6,829 nucleotides of DNA from an uncultured Collinsella sp. (lineage in GTDB: Bacteria > Actinomycetota > Coriobacteriia > Coriobacteriales > Coriobacteriaceae). Position numbers and translations under genes: made by a program. The first letter of the stretch is position 1, and the number at the start of each line of letters is the position of its first letter. The notes under the pieces were generated by a model, which searched no databases, was not told the DNA's origin, and saw only the letters and a program-made list of their open reading frames with translations. Positions 1 through 5,537 of the stretch are shown piece by piece. The stretch covers positions 1 through 6,829 of the forward strand of contig UQZC01000089.1 of NCBI GenBank assembly GCA_900545505.1, written 5' to 3'.

Positions 1-738
1 GTTGCACTTGATGTAGGTGTTGAGGCCCTTCTCGGTGATCAGATAGGTCGCGATGCGCTCGATCTCGGCCGGCGGGCAGCCGTGCAGGGTAGACTCGGTG
101 ATGGAGTTGGAGATGCGTGCCGGGATGGACTCGACAAACGCGGCGTCAACATGCTCAAACTTGTCCAGGTTAGCGAGCGCCCAGGTGCGGCACTCGTTCC
201 AAACCTCGGAGCCGCTGGCGTCCTTCATGCCCTCGATGTAGGCGTCGACCTTGGGGCTCTTGATGCCCTCGAGGTCATAGCCCACGGACATGTTGAAGAC
301 AAAGCCGTCCGGGCTTCCCAGGCCGTACTCGCGAGCGATGAGGTGGCAGGCGAACCATGCCTTCACGTACTCGGCAAAGGCCTGCGGAACCTCGAGCTCG
401 GTCGACCACTCGCAGTTGTAGCACTCGTCCTGTGCCACGATGCAGGGCTTGTTCACACACTTGGAGAGCTCCTCGCCGTCCATAACCTGAACGGTCTTGA
501 GCTCAAAGAAGCGGGAACCGGCCACGTAGGATGCCACGATGTTCTGGGCAAGCTGCGTGTTGGGGCCGGCGGCCGGGCCAAACGGAGTCTCGATGCGCTC
601 ATCAAAAATGGGAAGCGCGCCCTCCTGGTTGGTCGTGACCATCTTGCGCACGCCAAAGACGGCGCCCTGAGTCTTGTGCTCCTCGATGATCCAGTTCATC
701 AGCTGCGAAAACGGGATCGGCCTCATGATGTCGCTCAT
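1..738 (-). CDS. ygfK: YgfK-type flavin/Fe-S oxidoreductase, N-terminal 246 residues (partial, runs off left edge)
   Basis: This is the first quarter of YgfK, named in databases as a putative selenate reductase subunit. It is a protein of about 1000 residues that joins an FMN-type barrel to a glutamate-synthase-like FAD/NAD(P)H module and ferredoxin clusters. Seen here: the opening MSDIMRPIPF matches E. coli YgfK closely; TPFGPAAGPNTQLAQN (about 51-66) looks like the flavin-binding start of the barrel; then ELKTVQ (79-84), DECYNCEWSTE (104-114), FNMSVGYDLEGIK (148-160) and STLHGCPP (216-223), all in the family order. The ATG at 738 has AGGAG (745-749) six bases upstream. The reading frame is open to base 1. 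It follows ssnA in the same direction, the pairing found in E. coli and in gut purine/urate-degrading clusters. The real substrate is not shown by the sequence; the selenate name comes from older E. coli work, and a reductive step on a purine-derived ring fits the neighbours better (inference). Confidence 0.92.
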   Translation of the reverse strand, partial: MSDIMRPIPFSQLMNWIIEEHKTQGAVFGVRKMVTTNQEGALPIFDERIETPFGPAAGPNTQLAQNIVASYVAGSRFFELKTVQVMDGEELSKCVNKPCIVAQDECYNCEWSTELEVPQAFAEYVKAWFACHLIAREYGLGSPDGFVFNMSVGYDLEGIKSPKVDAYIEGMKDASGSEVWNECRTWALANLDKFEHVDAAFVESIPARISNSITESTLHGCPPAEIERIATYLITEKGLNTYIKCN

Positions 739-744
739 AATGAG

Positions 745-749
745 CTCCT
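745..749 (-). promoter_or_regulatory. Ribosome binding site of ygfK
   Basis: AGGAG on the minus strand lies six bases before the ATG at 738. It fixes the ygfK start and shows that translation starts independently of ssnA, whose stop is about 150 bases upstream. Confidence 0.8.
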
Positions 750-812
750 CTCTGTAACGCCCGGCGAGACCGCGCGGCGGGCGCAAATACGGTGTAGCGC
801 TAGCACAGCGCC

Positions 813-833
813 GGCGACCCCGCGGAGGTCGCC
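813..833 (-). other. Hairpin in the ssnA-ygfK spacer
   Basis: A perfect 7-bp stem, GGCGACC/GGTCGCC with a 7-base loop, sits about 75 bases before the ygfK start. There is no U-run, so it is not a normal intrinsic terminator. It may stabilise or cut the transcript, or form part of a ygfK leader. Confidence 0.45.
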
Positions 834-836
834 TAT

Positions 837-872
837 ACGCGCGTCGGATGCGGCGAAACATCCGGCGCGCGT
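837..872 (-). other. Long GC-rich hairpin just after ssnA
   Basis: Arms of 14 bases (ACGCGCG-T-CGGATG and CATCCG-G-CGCGCGT) pair except for one central T/G position, around an 8-base loop, cggcgaaa. It begins 14 bases past the ssnA stop in the direction of transcription. No T-tract follows on the minus strand, so it is more likely an intercistronic stabiliser, an attenuator or a weak terminator than a full stop. Its loop shares GGCGA, at the same offset, with the hairpin behind the permease (2391-2422). Confidence 0.6.
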
Positions 873-886
873 GAATCTACTTGTAA

Positions 887-2242
887 TTAGTAGGCGCGAT
901 CGTTGAGCGTGCTCCAGAGCTTCTTGGACTCAGCCATGGTCCACGCGTTTATCTTGTCCTCATCAATGCCAACGAACTCACGATCCTTGTACAGGACGCG
1001 GCCGTTGATGATGGTGGTGCGGCAGTTTTTGCCCATCATGCCAAAGAGCATGTGGCCGTCGATGTTCTCCTCGCTCAGTGGCGTAAAGGGCTTGTAGTCC
1101 ATGACGATGACGTCGGCGGCAGCGCCGGCCTCGAGCACGCCGAGCTTGCGATCGAAGTACTTGCTGGCCATCTTGGCGTTGTTTTCGAACAGCATCGTCA
1201 TGGCCTCGCACCAGCCCACGTTGGGCATAGCGGCGTTGTGGCGCTGAATGATCAGGAAAACCTTGAGGCTCTCGAGCATATCGTGGGTGTAGGCGTCGGT
1301 GCCCATGCACACGGGGATGCCGCGGCGGAAGAATTCGAGCACGGGGGCGCAGCCCACGGCGTTGCCCATATTGGATTCGGGGTTGTTGACGAGCCAGGTG
1401 CCGGACTCCTTGACGATATCCATCTCGGCGGGCGTCACATGGATGCAGTGGCCCAGCATGGTGTCGGGACCCAGCAGGTTGTGCTGCAGCAGGCGCTCGA
1501 CGGGGCTGATGCCGCCGCGGTTGAGGCGGGAGTCCCACACATCGTTCATGCCCTCGCACACGTGGATGTGGAAGCCGGTCAGGCCATTGTTGGCCTCGGC
1601 CATCTTATCCATGGTCTCGTCCGACAGCGTAAAGGTGGCGTGACCGCCAAACATTGCGGCGATCATGTGGTTGTCGTTATCGCGACGCTCCTTGGCGGCC
1701 CACTGGGCAAACTCGGCGTTCTCGGCAATGGCCTGGTCACATTTTTCCTGACCGCGGCGGTCGGAGACCTCGTAGCACAGGCACGAACGCATGCCCAACT
1801 CCTGAGCGGCGTCCTTAATGGTAAAGAGGCTGCCCGGAATCTCGCAGAAGCTCGCGTGGTGATCGAAGATCGTGGTAACGCCATCGCGGATGGAATCCAG
1901 AATCGTGGCATAGGCGCTGGCCTTGGTGCCGTCGAGCGTCAGGTTGTCGTCAATCTTCCACCACTGCTGCTCAAGATTCTCCAGGAAGTTGGTGGGGTTG
2001 CAGCCCTTAATGGCAAGGCCGCGGGCCAGACCCGAGTAGATGTGGGTGTGGCAGTTAATAAGTCCGGGCATGATGAGGTTGCCCTGGGCGTCGACGTACT
2101 CGGCATCCGGGTACTTGGCCTTGAGCTCGCGCTCGGGGCCCACTTCGACAATCGTATCTCCGTCAATGGCGACCGCACCGTTGGGAATGAACGGAGTCTG
2201 AGCGTTGCGGGTAAAGACGGAACCGTTAGCGACCAGAAGCAT
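887..2242 (-). CDS. ssnA: SsnA-type aminohydrolase (amidohydrolase superfamily)
   Basis: A 451-residue cytosolic metal-dependent hydrolase of the SsnA/guanine-deaminase/chlorohydrolase group; E. coli SsnA has about 442 residues. The motifs come in the expected order: an N-terminal beta-sandwich strand, NCHTHIYSG with the HxH metal pair (H65, H67), FDHHAS (127-131), GGHATFTLS (199-207), HIHVCE (H227, E230), GHCIHV (264-269), NPESNMGNAVG (288-297) and MGTDAYTHDM with the metal/catalytic Asp (D315). The C-terminal sandwich (GAAADVIVMDY, IINGRVLY) closes the fold. All key metal and catalytic positions are present, so it should be active. The start was set at the ATG at 2242 because AAGGGAG (2248-2254) is five bases upstream; an in-frame ATG at 2258-2260 would add six residues but has no good ribosome site and lies at the edge of a hairpin. 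It sits between a purine-type permease and ygfK. Hydrolysis or deamination of a purine or its breakdown product is likely; the exact substrate is unknown. Confidence 0.92.
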   Translation of the reverse strand: MLLVANGSVFTRNAQTPFIPNGAVAIDGDTIVEVGPERELKAKYPDAEYVDAQGNLIMPGLINCHTHIYSGLARGLAIKGCNPTNFLENLEQQWWKIDDNLTLDGTKASAYATILDSIRDGVTTIFDHHASFCEIPGSLFTIKDAAQELGMRSCLCYEVSDRRGQEKCDQAIAENAEFAQWAAKERRDNDNHMIAAMFGGHATFTLSDETMDKMAEANNGLTGFHIHVCEGMNDVWDSRLNRGGISPVERLLQHNLLGPDTMLGHCIHVTPAEMDIVKESGTWLVNNPESNMGNAVGCAPVLEFFRRGIPVCMGTDAYTHDMLESLKVFLIIQRHNAAMPNVGWCEAMTMLFENNAKMASKYFDRKLGVLEAGAAADVIVMDYKPFTPLSEENIDGHMLFGMMGKNCRTTIINGRVLYKDREFVGIDEDKINAWTMAESKKLWSTLNDRAY

Positions 2243-2247
2243 AAATG

Positions 2248-2254
2248 CTCCCTT
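2248..2254 (-). promoter_or_regulatory. Ribosome binding site deciding the ssnA start
   Basis: AAGGGAG on the minus strand, five bases before the ATG at 2242. It favours this start over the in-frame ATG six codons upstream. Confidence 0.75.
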
Positions 2255-2259
2255 CAACA

Positions 2260-2285
2260 TCAGAGGCGGGGTTTGACACCTCTGA
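2260..2285 (-). other. Hairpin in the ssnA leader
   Basis: A perfect 7-bp stem, TCAGAGG/CCTCTGA, with a 12-base loop ends about six bases before the ssnA ribosome binding site. The upstream alternative ATG overlaps its edge. It leaves the real ribosome site free, but small shifts in folding could affect access. Confidence 0.4.
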
Positions 2286-2390
2286 CATGGCGGAAGTGCG
2301 AAGCGCCGGCCTACACCGGAAACGGGCCCTCTCCCGTCAACGCTTCACCAAAGGGACAAGCCCTTTGAAGTGCGGCTTGGCGCCGCATGG

Positions 2391-2422
2391 CGCCGGCGGA
2401 CGAGGCGATGCGTCCGCCGGCG
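2391..2422 (-). terminator. GC-rich 12-bp hairpin after the permease (possible partial terminator)
   Basis: A perfect 12-bp stem, CGCCGGCGGACG/CGTCCGCCGGCG, with the 8-base loop aggcgatg starts 16 bases past the permease stop. There is no T-run behind it, so it probably reduces rather than ends transcription into ssnA, or protects the 3' end of the permease message. Compare the hairpin at 837-872. Confidence 0.5.
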
Positions 2423-2438
2423 AATAGCACCGAATTGG

Positions 2439-3833
2439 CTACTTCTTGCTCTCGGGCAGGACCAGATTCACAGCGGCATCCTTGGCGGCATCGATGTGCT
2501 GAGCCACGACCGGCGTCTGCGGAAGGATCAGGTTGAGCACGATGGCCATGATGGCGGTGGGGGTCACGGCGTTGGAGCCGATGACGGTGGACACCCAGGT
2601 GGGCATACCCTCGCCGGCAAGGCAACCACTGGCCATCCAGATACCCAGGCCAAAGACGACGGAGGTACCGACGATGGTGGTGGTGCGCTGCGTGAGGCCC
2701 TCGCGGGTGAACATGCGCACGCCGTTCATGGTGATGGTGCCAAAGACGCCGACGGTCGCGCCGCCGATGACGGGCTGCGGGATAGCGGAAAGGATGGCAG
2801 AGAGCTGCGGGAACAGACCGGCGATGGCAAAGACGGCCGCGATGATCACAAAGACCCACTTGTTGACGACCTTGTTGGAGCAGATGATGCCCACGTTCTG
2901 GCCAAGGGCGCTGGTGGGAAGACCGCCCAGCAGGCCGCCGACCATAGAGGTGAGGCCCTGAGACACGATAGCGCCGGAGAGCTCGCGCTCGGTGGGCATA
3001 CGGTCGATGGAACCAAGGCAGGCAGCGGAGACGTCGCCGATAACCTGGATGGCAACCATGGGGAACACGACAGCGAGGGTAATGCAGACCTCGGGATCAA
3101 ACTCGAGCGCGTAGGGCATGAGCTTGGGAAGCGCGAAGACCTGAGCGGTGGCGACGCTGGAGAAGTCGATCATGCCAAAGGGGATGGAGACGATCATGCC
3201 AACGATCATGCCAAAGAACACGGAGCCCAGCTTGAGCGTGCCCTTGCCAAAGTTGGCGAGCGCAAAGACCACGGCGAAGGTGATAAGAGCGACGCACCAG
3301 GCCTGCGGGGTGCCCCACAGCGGCGTGCCCATGCCACCGGCCATGTACTTGACGGCCGTGGGATAGAGAGAGACGCCAATGGAGAAGATGACCGTACCGG
3401 TCACGACGGGCGGGAACAGCCACTTGATCTTGCTGTAGGCCAGACCAAAGAGGACCGCAACGGCGCCGCCGACGATCTCGCCGCCCAACAGCGCGCCAAA
3501 GCTAAAGCCCGAGGCGCCCATGGCCTGCAGGGCCGGCAGGAACGCGAACGAAACGCCCATGACGATGGGCAGGCCGCCGCCGATGCGACGGAAGGGAGCG
3601 AAGGCCTGAAGGGCCGTGTCGATTGCCGAAAGAATGAGCGCAACCTGAATGATGTCGGTGCTCTGCTGGCTATTAAAGCCGTAGACGCCGGCCATGATGA
3701 CCGCCGGGGTAATAATGCCGGCAAACGATGCCAGTACGTGCTGAAGGGCACACGGGATCATTTCCTTAACGGGCGGCATGCCTTCGCGAGTGAACAGGGC
3801 TTCAGTGCCGTTCGTAACCGTCTCCTGGGTCAT
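2439..3833 (-). CDS. Nucleobase (xanthine/urate/uracil-type) permease, NAT/NCS2 family
   Basis: A 464-residue membrane transporter with about 14 hydrophobic segments, the usual size for the family that includes XanQ, UacT, PbuX and UraA. It should move a purine-like base across the cytoplasmic membrane, usually with protons. Family marks: QHVLASFAGIITPA in TM1 (H32 matches XanQ H31); GGGLPIVMGVSFAF in TM3 (S95 where XanQ has N93); VIGDVSA in TM8 (D267); and the NAT signature GQNVGIICSNK (Q312, N313, G315). Compared with XanQ from memory, Q263 stands where the essential TM8 Glu (E272) lies, Q292 where TM9 Asp (D304) lies, and N320 where the signature Thr lies. The ATG at 3833 is chosen over an ATG 29 codons upstream because GGTGG is four bases upstream and the extra residues are polar, unlike the family's N-termini. 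It is the first gene of a unit with ssnA and ygfK. Specificity cannot be set, so no symbol is given. Confidence 0.9.
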   Translation of the reverse strand: MTQETVTNGTEALFTREGMPPVKEMIPCALQHVLASFAGIITPAVIMAGVYGFNSQQSTDIIQVALILSAIDTALQAFAPFRRIGGGLPIVMGVSFAFLPALQAMGASGFSFGALLGGEIVGGAVAVLFGLAYSKIKWLFPPVVTGTVIFSIGVSLYPTAVKYMAGGMGTPLWGTPQAWCVALITFAVVFALANFGKGTLKLGSVFFGMIVGMIVSIPFGMIDFSSVATAQVFALPKLMPYALEFDPEVCITLAVVFPMVAIQVIGDVSAACLGSIDRMPTERELSGAIVSQGLTSMVGGLLGGLPTSALGQNVGIICSNKVVNKWVFVIIAAVFAIAGLFPQLSAILSAIPQPVIGGATVGVFGTITMNGVRMFTREGLTQRTTTIVGTSVVFGLGIWMASGCLAGEGMPTWVSTVIGSNAVTPTAIMAIVLNLILPQTPVVAQHIDAAKDAAVNLVLPESKK

Positions 3834-3920
3834 TTGACCACCAATCCTCGAAATAGTTGTTTTCGCATCTAACGCTCTATTGTGACGCAGTGCGGGGTTG
3901 AGGTTGTGCCTTCGTTGCAT

Positions 3921-3949
3921 ATCGTATTAAAGATGATTCTCATTCTCAA
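3921..3949 (-). promoter_or_regulatory. Sigma-70-type promoter for permease-ssnA-ygfK
   Basis: On the minus strand, TTGAGA (3944-3949) matches the -35 consensus at five of six bases. It is followed after exactly 17 bases by TACGAT (3921-3926), four of six matches to the -10 box. The start point would be near 3914, leaving a leader of about 80 bases before the permease ATG. It is the best promoter match in the intergenic region. Confidence 0.6.
3934..3948. promoter_or_regulatory. Fur-box-like operator overlapping the permease promoter
   Basis: TGATTCTCATTCTCA agrees at 12 of 15 positions with the 7-1-7 Fur consensus TGATAATCATTATCA. It lies across the -35 box and spacer of the permease promoter, where a bound repressor would block polymerase. 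No Fur gene is in the window, so the link is inference; AT-rich DNA can give such matches by chance. Confidence 0.35.
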
Positions 3950-3961
3950 TAATAATTTTTT

Positions 3962-3991
3962 GTTATCAGACTATTCTTCAGCTGAGATAAC
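3962..3991. promoter_or_regulatory. Inverted repeat GTTATC/GATAAC, possible operator
   Basis: Perfect 6-bp arms (3962-3967 and 3986-3991), centres 24 bases apart, stand just upstream of the permease -35 box. The spacing of about two helical turns would suit a dimeric activator such as the neighbouring regulator. No bound protein can be named. Confidence 0.25.
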
Positions 3992-4126
3992 GCATTTCCG
4001 CAGGTCAGGAATGTGTCTGTTCAAAATAACATCTAACTTTTCTTTTGGTCGACCGTTTACCGCCAAATTTCTACCGTTCGTCTGTATTACGCAATGTACC
4101 TGCGGATATACGAGATGATGAGCAGC

Positions 4127-4155
4127 GTGTTACCATGATAAAAAATTGTTATGAA
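4127..4155 (+). promoter_or_regulatory. Possible promoter of the YheO/DauR-type regulator with internal dyad
   Basis: A TG-extended -10 box, TATGAA (4150-4155, TG at 4147-4148), is preceded at 17 bases by a weak -35, GTGTTA (4127-4132). The start would be near 4162, giving a leader of about 22 bases. The near-palindrome TTACCATGATAA (4130-4141, five of six pairs) overlaps the -35 box and spacer and could be an autoregulatory site. The match is weak. Confidence 0.3.
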
Positions 4156-4171
4156 CACTTCGATAGAACCC

Positions 4172-4178
4172 AAAGGAG
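4172..4178 (+). promoter_or_regulatory. Ribosome binding site deciding a GTG start
   Basis: AAAGGAG lies six bases before the GTG at 4185. This rules out the in-frame TTG at 4179, which would follow with no spacer. Confidence 0.8.
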
Positions 4179-4184
4179 TTGCCC

Positions 4185-4841
4185 GTGAACGAGACCGTAC
4201 GTCGCTTTTTGCCGATGGTCGATTTCCTGGAGCAGGTACTCGGTAAGAACAGCGAGATCGTCCTGCACGATTTCTCGGATCCTGACCACGCCATCGTCGA
4301 TATCCGCAACGGTATCGTGAGCGGCCGCAAGGTCGGCGGTCCCGCTACCGATCTGGCACTCAAGATCATGCACGACGCCAAGTATCGCGACCTGCCGTTT
4401 ATTACGGGCTACGAGGGCCGCGGTGCCGGTGGCAAGACATTGGAGTCAGCGACGTACTTTATCCGCAAGAATAACGAGATCGTCGGCATGCTCTGCGTCA
4501 ATACCGACCTCTCGACCGTGCGCTCCATCAACGCCATGGCTCAGCAGCTCATGGCGTGCTTCGACGCTGCCCCTAGACAGGCAGAGCCCGCGTCTATCGA
4601 GGTCGAAAGCCTTTCGGAGTCTACGCAGGAGCTCATCGACCGCAGCATTGCCGAGTTGCTGAGCGCGCGCGGGCTGGATGTAGCGTCGCTTGGTCAGAGC
4701 GACCGCGTTGACGTCATTCGCCACCTCAACGGCAACGGGGTGTTCATGCTCAAGGGCGCCGTGGCCTGCGCCGCCACCGCGCTGGGTATCTCGGAGCCCA
4801 GCGTCTACCGCTACCTGCAAAAAGTCCGCAAGGAAGGCTAA
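4185..4841 (+). CDS. YheO/DauR-type transcriptional regulator (PAS-like sensor plus HTH)
   Basis: A 218-residue cytosolic DNA-binding protein. Residues about 5-115 match the YheO-like PAS domain: EIVLHDFSDPDHAIVDIRNG, then SGRKVGGPATDLAL (46-59) and EIVGMLCVNTDL (98-109). Residues about 145-215 form the DauR-type helix-turn-helix region, with GAVACAATALGISEPSVYRYL (191-211) as the DNA-reading part. E. coli YheO has the same order and is slightly longer. The start is the GTG at 4185: AAAGGAG (4172-4178) is six bases upstream, while the TTG at 4179 would touch the ribosome site. It diverges from the permease operon across a shared intergenic region and ends at its own terminator, so it probably controls the permease-ssnA-ygfK unit in response to a small molecule sensed by the PAS-like domain (inference). 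Family members such as DauR respond to amino-acid catabolism; the ligand here is unknown. Confidence 0.88.
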   Translation: MNETVRRFLPMVDFLEQVLGKNSEIVLHDFSDPDHAIVDIRNGIVSGRKVGGPATDLALKIMHDAKYRDLPFITGYEGRGAGGKTLESATYFIRKNNEIVGMLCVNTDLSTVRSINAMAQQLMACFDAAPRQAEPASIEVESLSESTQELIDRSIAELLSARGLDVASLGQSDRVDVIRHLNGNGVFMLKGAVACAATALGISEPSVYRYLQKVRKEG

Positions 4842-4853
4842 ACGTTATCCCTT

Positions 4854-4880
4854 GGGGACGGAGGGAAACGGATCATTTTT
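4854..4880 (+). repeat. Single-arm copy of a REP-like repeat
   Basis: These 27 bases (GGGGACGGAGGGAAAC then GGATCATTTTT) differ only slightly from the right arm of the large inverted repeat at 5584-5610: one A/G change in the middle and GGGGAC for GGGAAC at the start. It begins 12 bases after the regulator stop. A second, diverged copy in an intergenic site marks a dispersed repeat family rather than a one-off hairpin. Confidence 0.7.
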
Positions 4881-4895
4881 GTCGCATCGCTTGAC

Positions 4896-4930
4896 AAAAG
4901 ACCCTGCAGCTCGTACTGCAGGGTCTTTTT
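4896..4930. terminator. Bidirectional intrinsic terminator between regulator and ridA
   Basis: Perfect 14-base arms (AAAAGACCCTGCAG and CTGCAGGGTCTTTT) enclose the 6-base loop ctcgta and end in five Ts. Read from either strand it gives a GC-rich stem followed by a U-run, so it can end the regulator message from the left and the ridA message from the right. This convergent position is where such a shared terminator is expected. Confidence 0.93.
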
Positions 4931-4959
4931 ACATGTCATGTTTAGTTGTTGCCAACGCC

Positions 4960-5337
4960 TTAGAGAGCGGCGACGACCTCGATCTCGACCAGACCGCCGG
5001 CCGGAAGGGCGGCAACCTGGAAAGCGCTGCGCGCGGGGAACGGAGCCTCGAACTTGGAAGCGTAGATCTCGTTCACCGCAGCGAAGTCGGCGATGTCGGC
5101 CAGGTAGACCGTGGTCTTGACGACATCGGCAAAGGTGGCGCCTGCAGCGGTCAGCAAAGCCTCGACGTTAGCAAGGGACTGCTTAGCCTGGGCCTCGACG
5201 CCCTCGGGCATCTTGCCAGTTGCGGGGTCGATGCCCAGCTGGCCGGACAGGAACACCGTGTTGCCGGTCTGGATACCGGGGGAATACGGGCCGATGGCTG
5301 CGGGTGCGTTATCGGAAGACACGACGGTCTTGCTCAT
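4960..5337 (-). CDS. ridA: RidA family enamine/imine deaminase
   Basis: A 125-residue protein of the RidA/YjgF/Rid family, the normal length; it works as a cytosolic trimer. Members hydrolyse reactive enamines and imines, such as 2-aminoacrylate made by PLP enzymes, to keto acids and ammonia. Family marks: AIGPYSPG (14-21, Y18), FLSGQLGIDPATG (29-41), the middle helix QSLANVEALLTAAGA, and the C-terminal signature with R103 (PARSAFQVAALP) and E118 (VEIE), the residues that bind the substrate carboxylate and activate water. The cysteine often found two residues after that Arg (C107 in E. coli) is Ala here; it is not essential for the reaction. The ATG at 5337 has AAGGAG six bases upstream. It is a single gene facing the regulator, with its own promoter. 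RidA often lies near DauR-type regulators and amino-acid or amine catabolism; here it may simply be a housekeeping gene. Confidence 0.93.
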   Translation of the reverse strand: MSKTVVSSDNAPAAIGPYSPGIQTGNTVFLSGQLGIDPATGKMPEGVEAQAKQSLANVEALLTAAGATFADVVKTTVYLADIADFAAVNEIYASKFEAPFPARSAFQVAALPAGGLVEIEVVAAL

Positions 5338-5426
5338 GTTTTTCTCCTTACGATCAGATAGAGAGCGTGAGCGCGGCGTTCGCACCGGGAGGCACAATTC
5401 GGTCTGAACACCGCGCTTGATTTGGG

Positions 5427-5455
5427 ATAGTACTCAAGGTTTCTGCGCGATGCAA
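5427..5455 (-). promoter_or_regulatory. Probable ridA promoter
   Basis: On the minus strand, TTGCAT (5450-5455) and TACTAT (5427-5432) are spaced by 17 bases, giving a leader of roughly 80 bases. The -35 is weak (three of six), the -10 better (four of six). A 5-bp inverted repeat CTTGA/TCAAG (5416-5438) brackets the -10 box and might be an operator. Confidence 0.4.
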
Positions 5456-5537
5456 GATTATTATCACGTTGCGAGAATATTTTATCGCCCAACGGTGCCT
5501 GTCGGCCGCTGAACGGCACGAACGGACGGTGAAGCTC

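Larger units (their letters stand above)
2243..2438 (-). other. Structured 196-base spacer between permease and ssnA
   Basis: No gene is seen here. In transcription order the minus-strand RNA can form a 12-bp hairpin (2391-2422), a 6-bp hairpin TGCGGC/GCCGCA (2371-2387), a 6-bp hairpin AAAGGG/CCCTTT (2350-2366) and the leader hairpin at 2260-2285. The length and the run of stems are more than a plain operon junction needs. They could be RNA processing or attenuation elements. I do not recognise a known riboswitch class in it. Confidence 0.5.
3834..4184. promoter_or_regulatory. AT-rich divergent intergenic region with promoters and dyads
   Basis: These 351 bases separate the permease (minus) from the regulator (plus) and are clearly more AT-rich than the genes. 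They contain a sigma-70-like promoter for the permease (3921-3949), a Fur-like sequence (3934-3948), the inverted repeat GTTATC/GATAAC (3962-3991), the 8-bp palindrome GGTCGACC (4047-4054) inside a wider TTTGG/CCAAA dyad (4044-4067), ACCGTT repeated directly at 4052 and 4073 (21 bases apart), and a near-palindrome TTACCATGATAA (4130-4141). No protein gene or RNA gene is convincing. The layout is typical of a regulator controlling a divergent operon. Confidence 0.65.

Noticed and set aside
82..906. 274-residue open frame on the plus strand
   Set aside because: Antisense of ygfK, whose protein is clearly recognisable; no ribosome site or family resemblance.
2258..2260. Upstream in-frame ATG for ssnA
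   Set aside because: No ribosome site in range and it sits at the edge of a hairpin; the ATG at 2242 has AAGGGAG five bases away.
1052..2368. 438-residue open frame on the plus strand
   Set aside because: Antisense shadow of ssnA in high-GC DNA; the minus strand has all the amidohydrolase motifs and a ribosome site.
2243..2438. Known purine or xanthine riboswitch
   Set aside because: The conserved cores I know of are not visible; only generic GC-rich hairpins are seen.
2370..3872. 500-residue open frame on the plus strand, rich in Asp, Gly, His and Lys
   Set aside because: It is the antisense of the permease; its odd charged composition is the complement of hydrophobic codons, and it matches no family.
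3918..3920. Upstream in-frame ATG for the permease (29 extra residues)
   Set aside because: It lies beside the -10 box, upstream of the expected transcription start, and the extra residues do not resemble family N-termini.
4690..5361. 223-residue plus-strand frame crossing the terminator and ridA
   Set aside because: It runs through the regulator in another frame, a strong terminator and antisense to ridA, so it cannot be a real gene.
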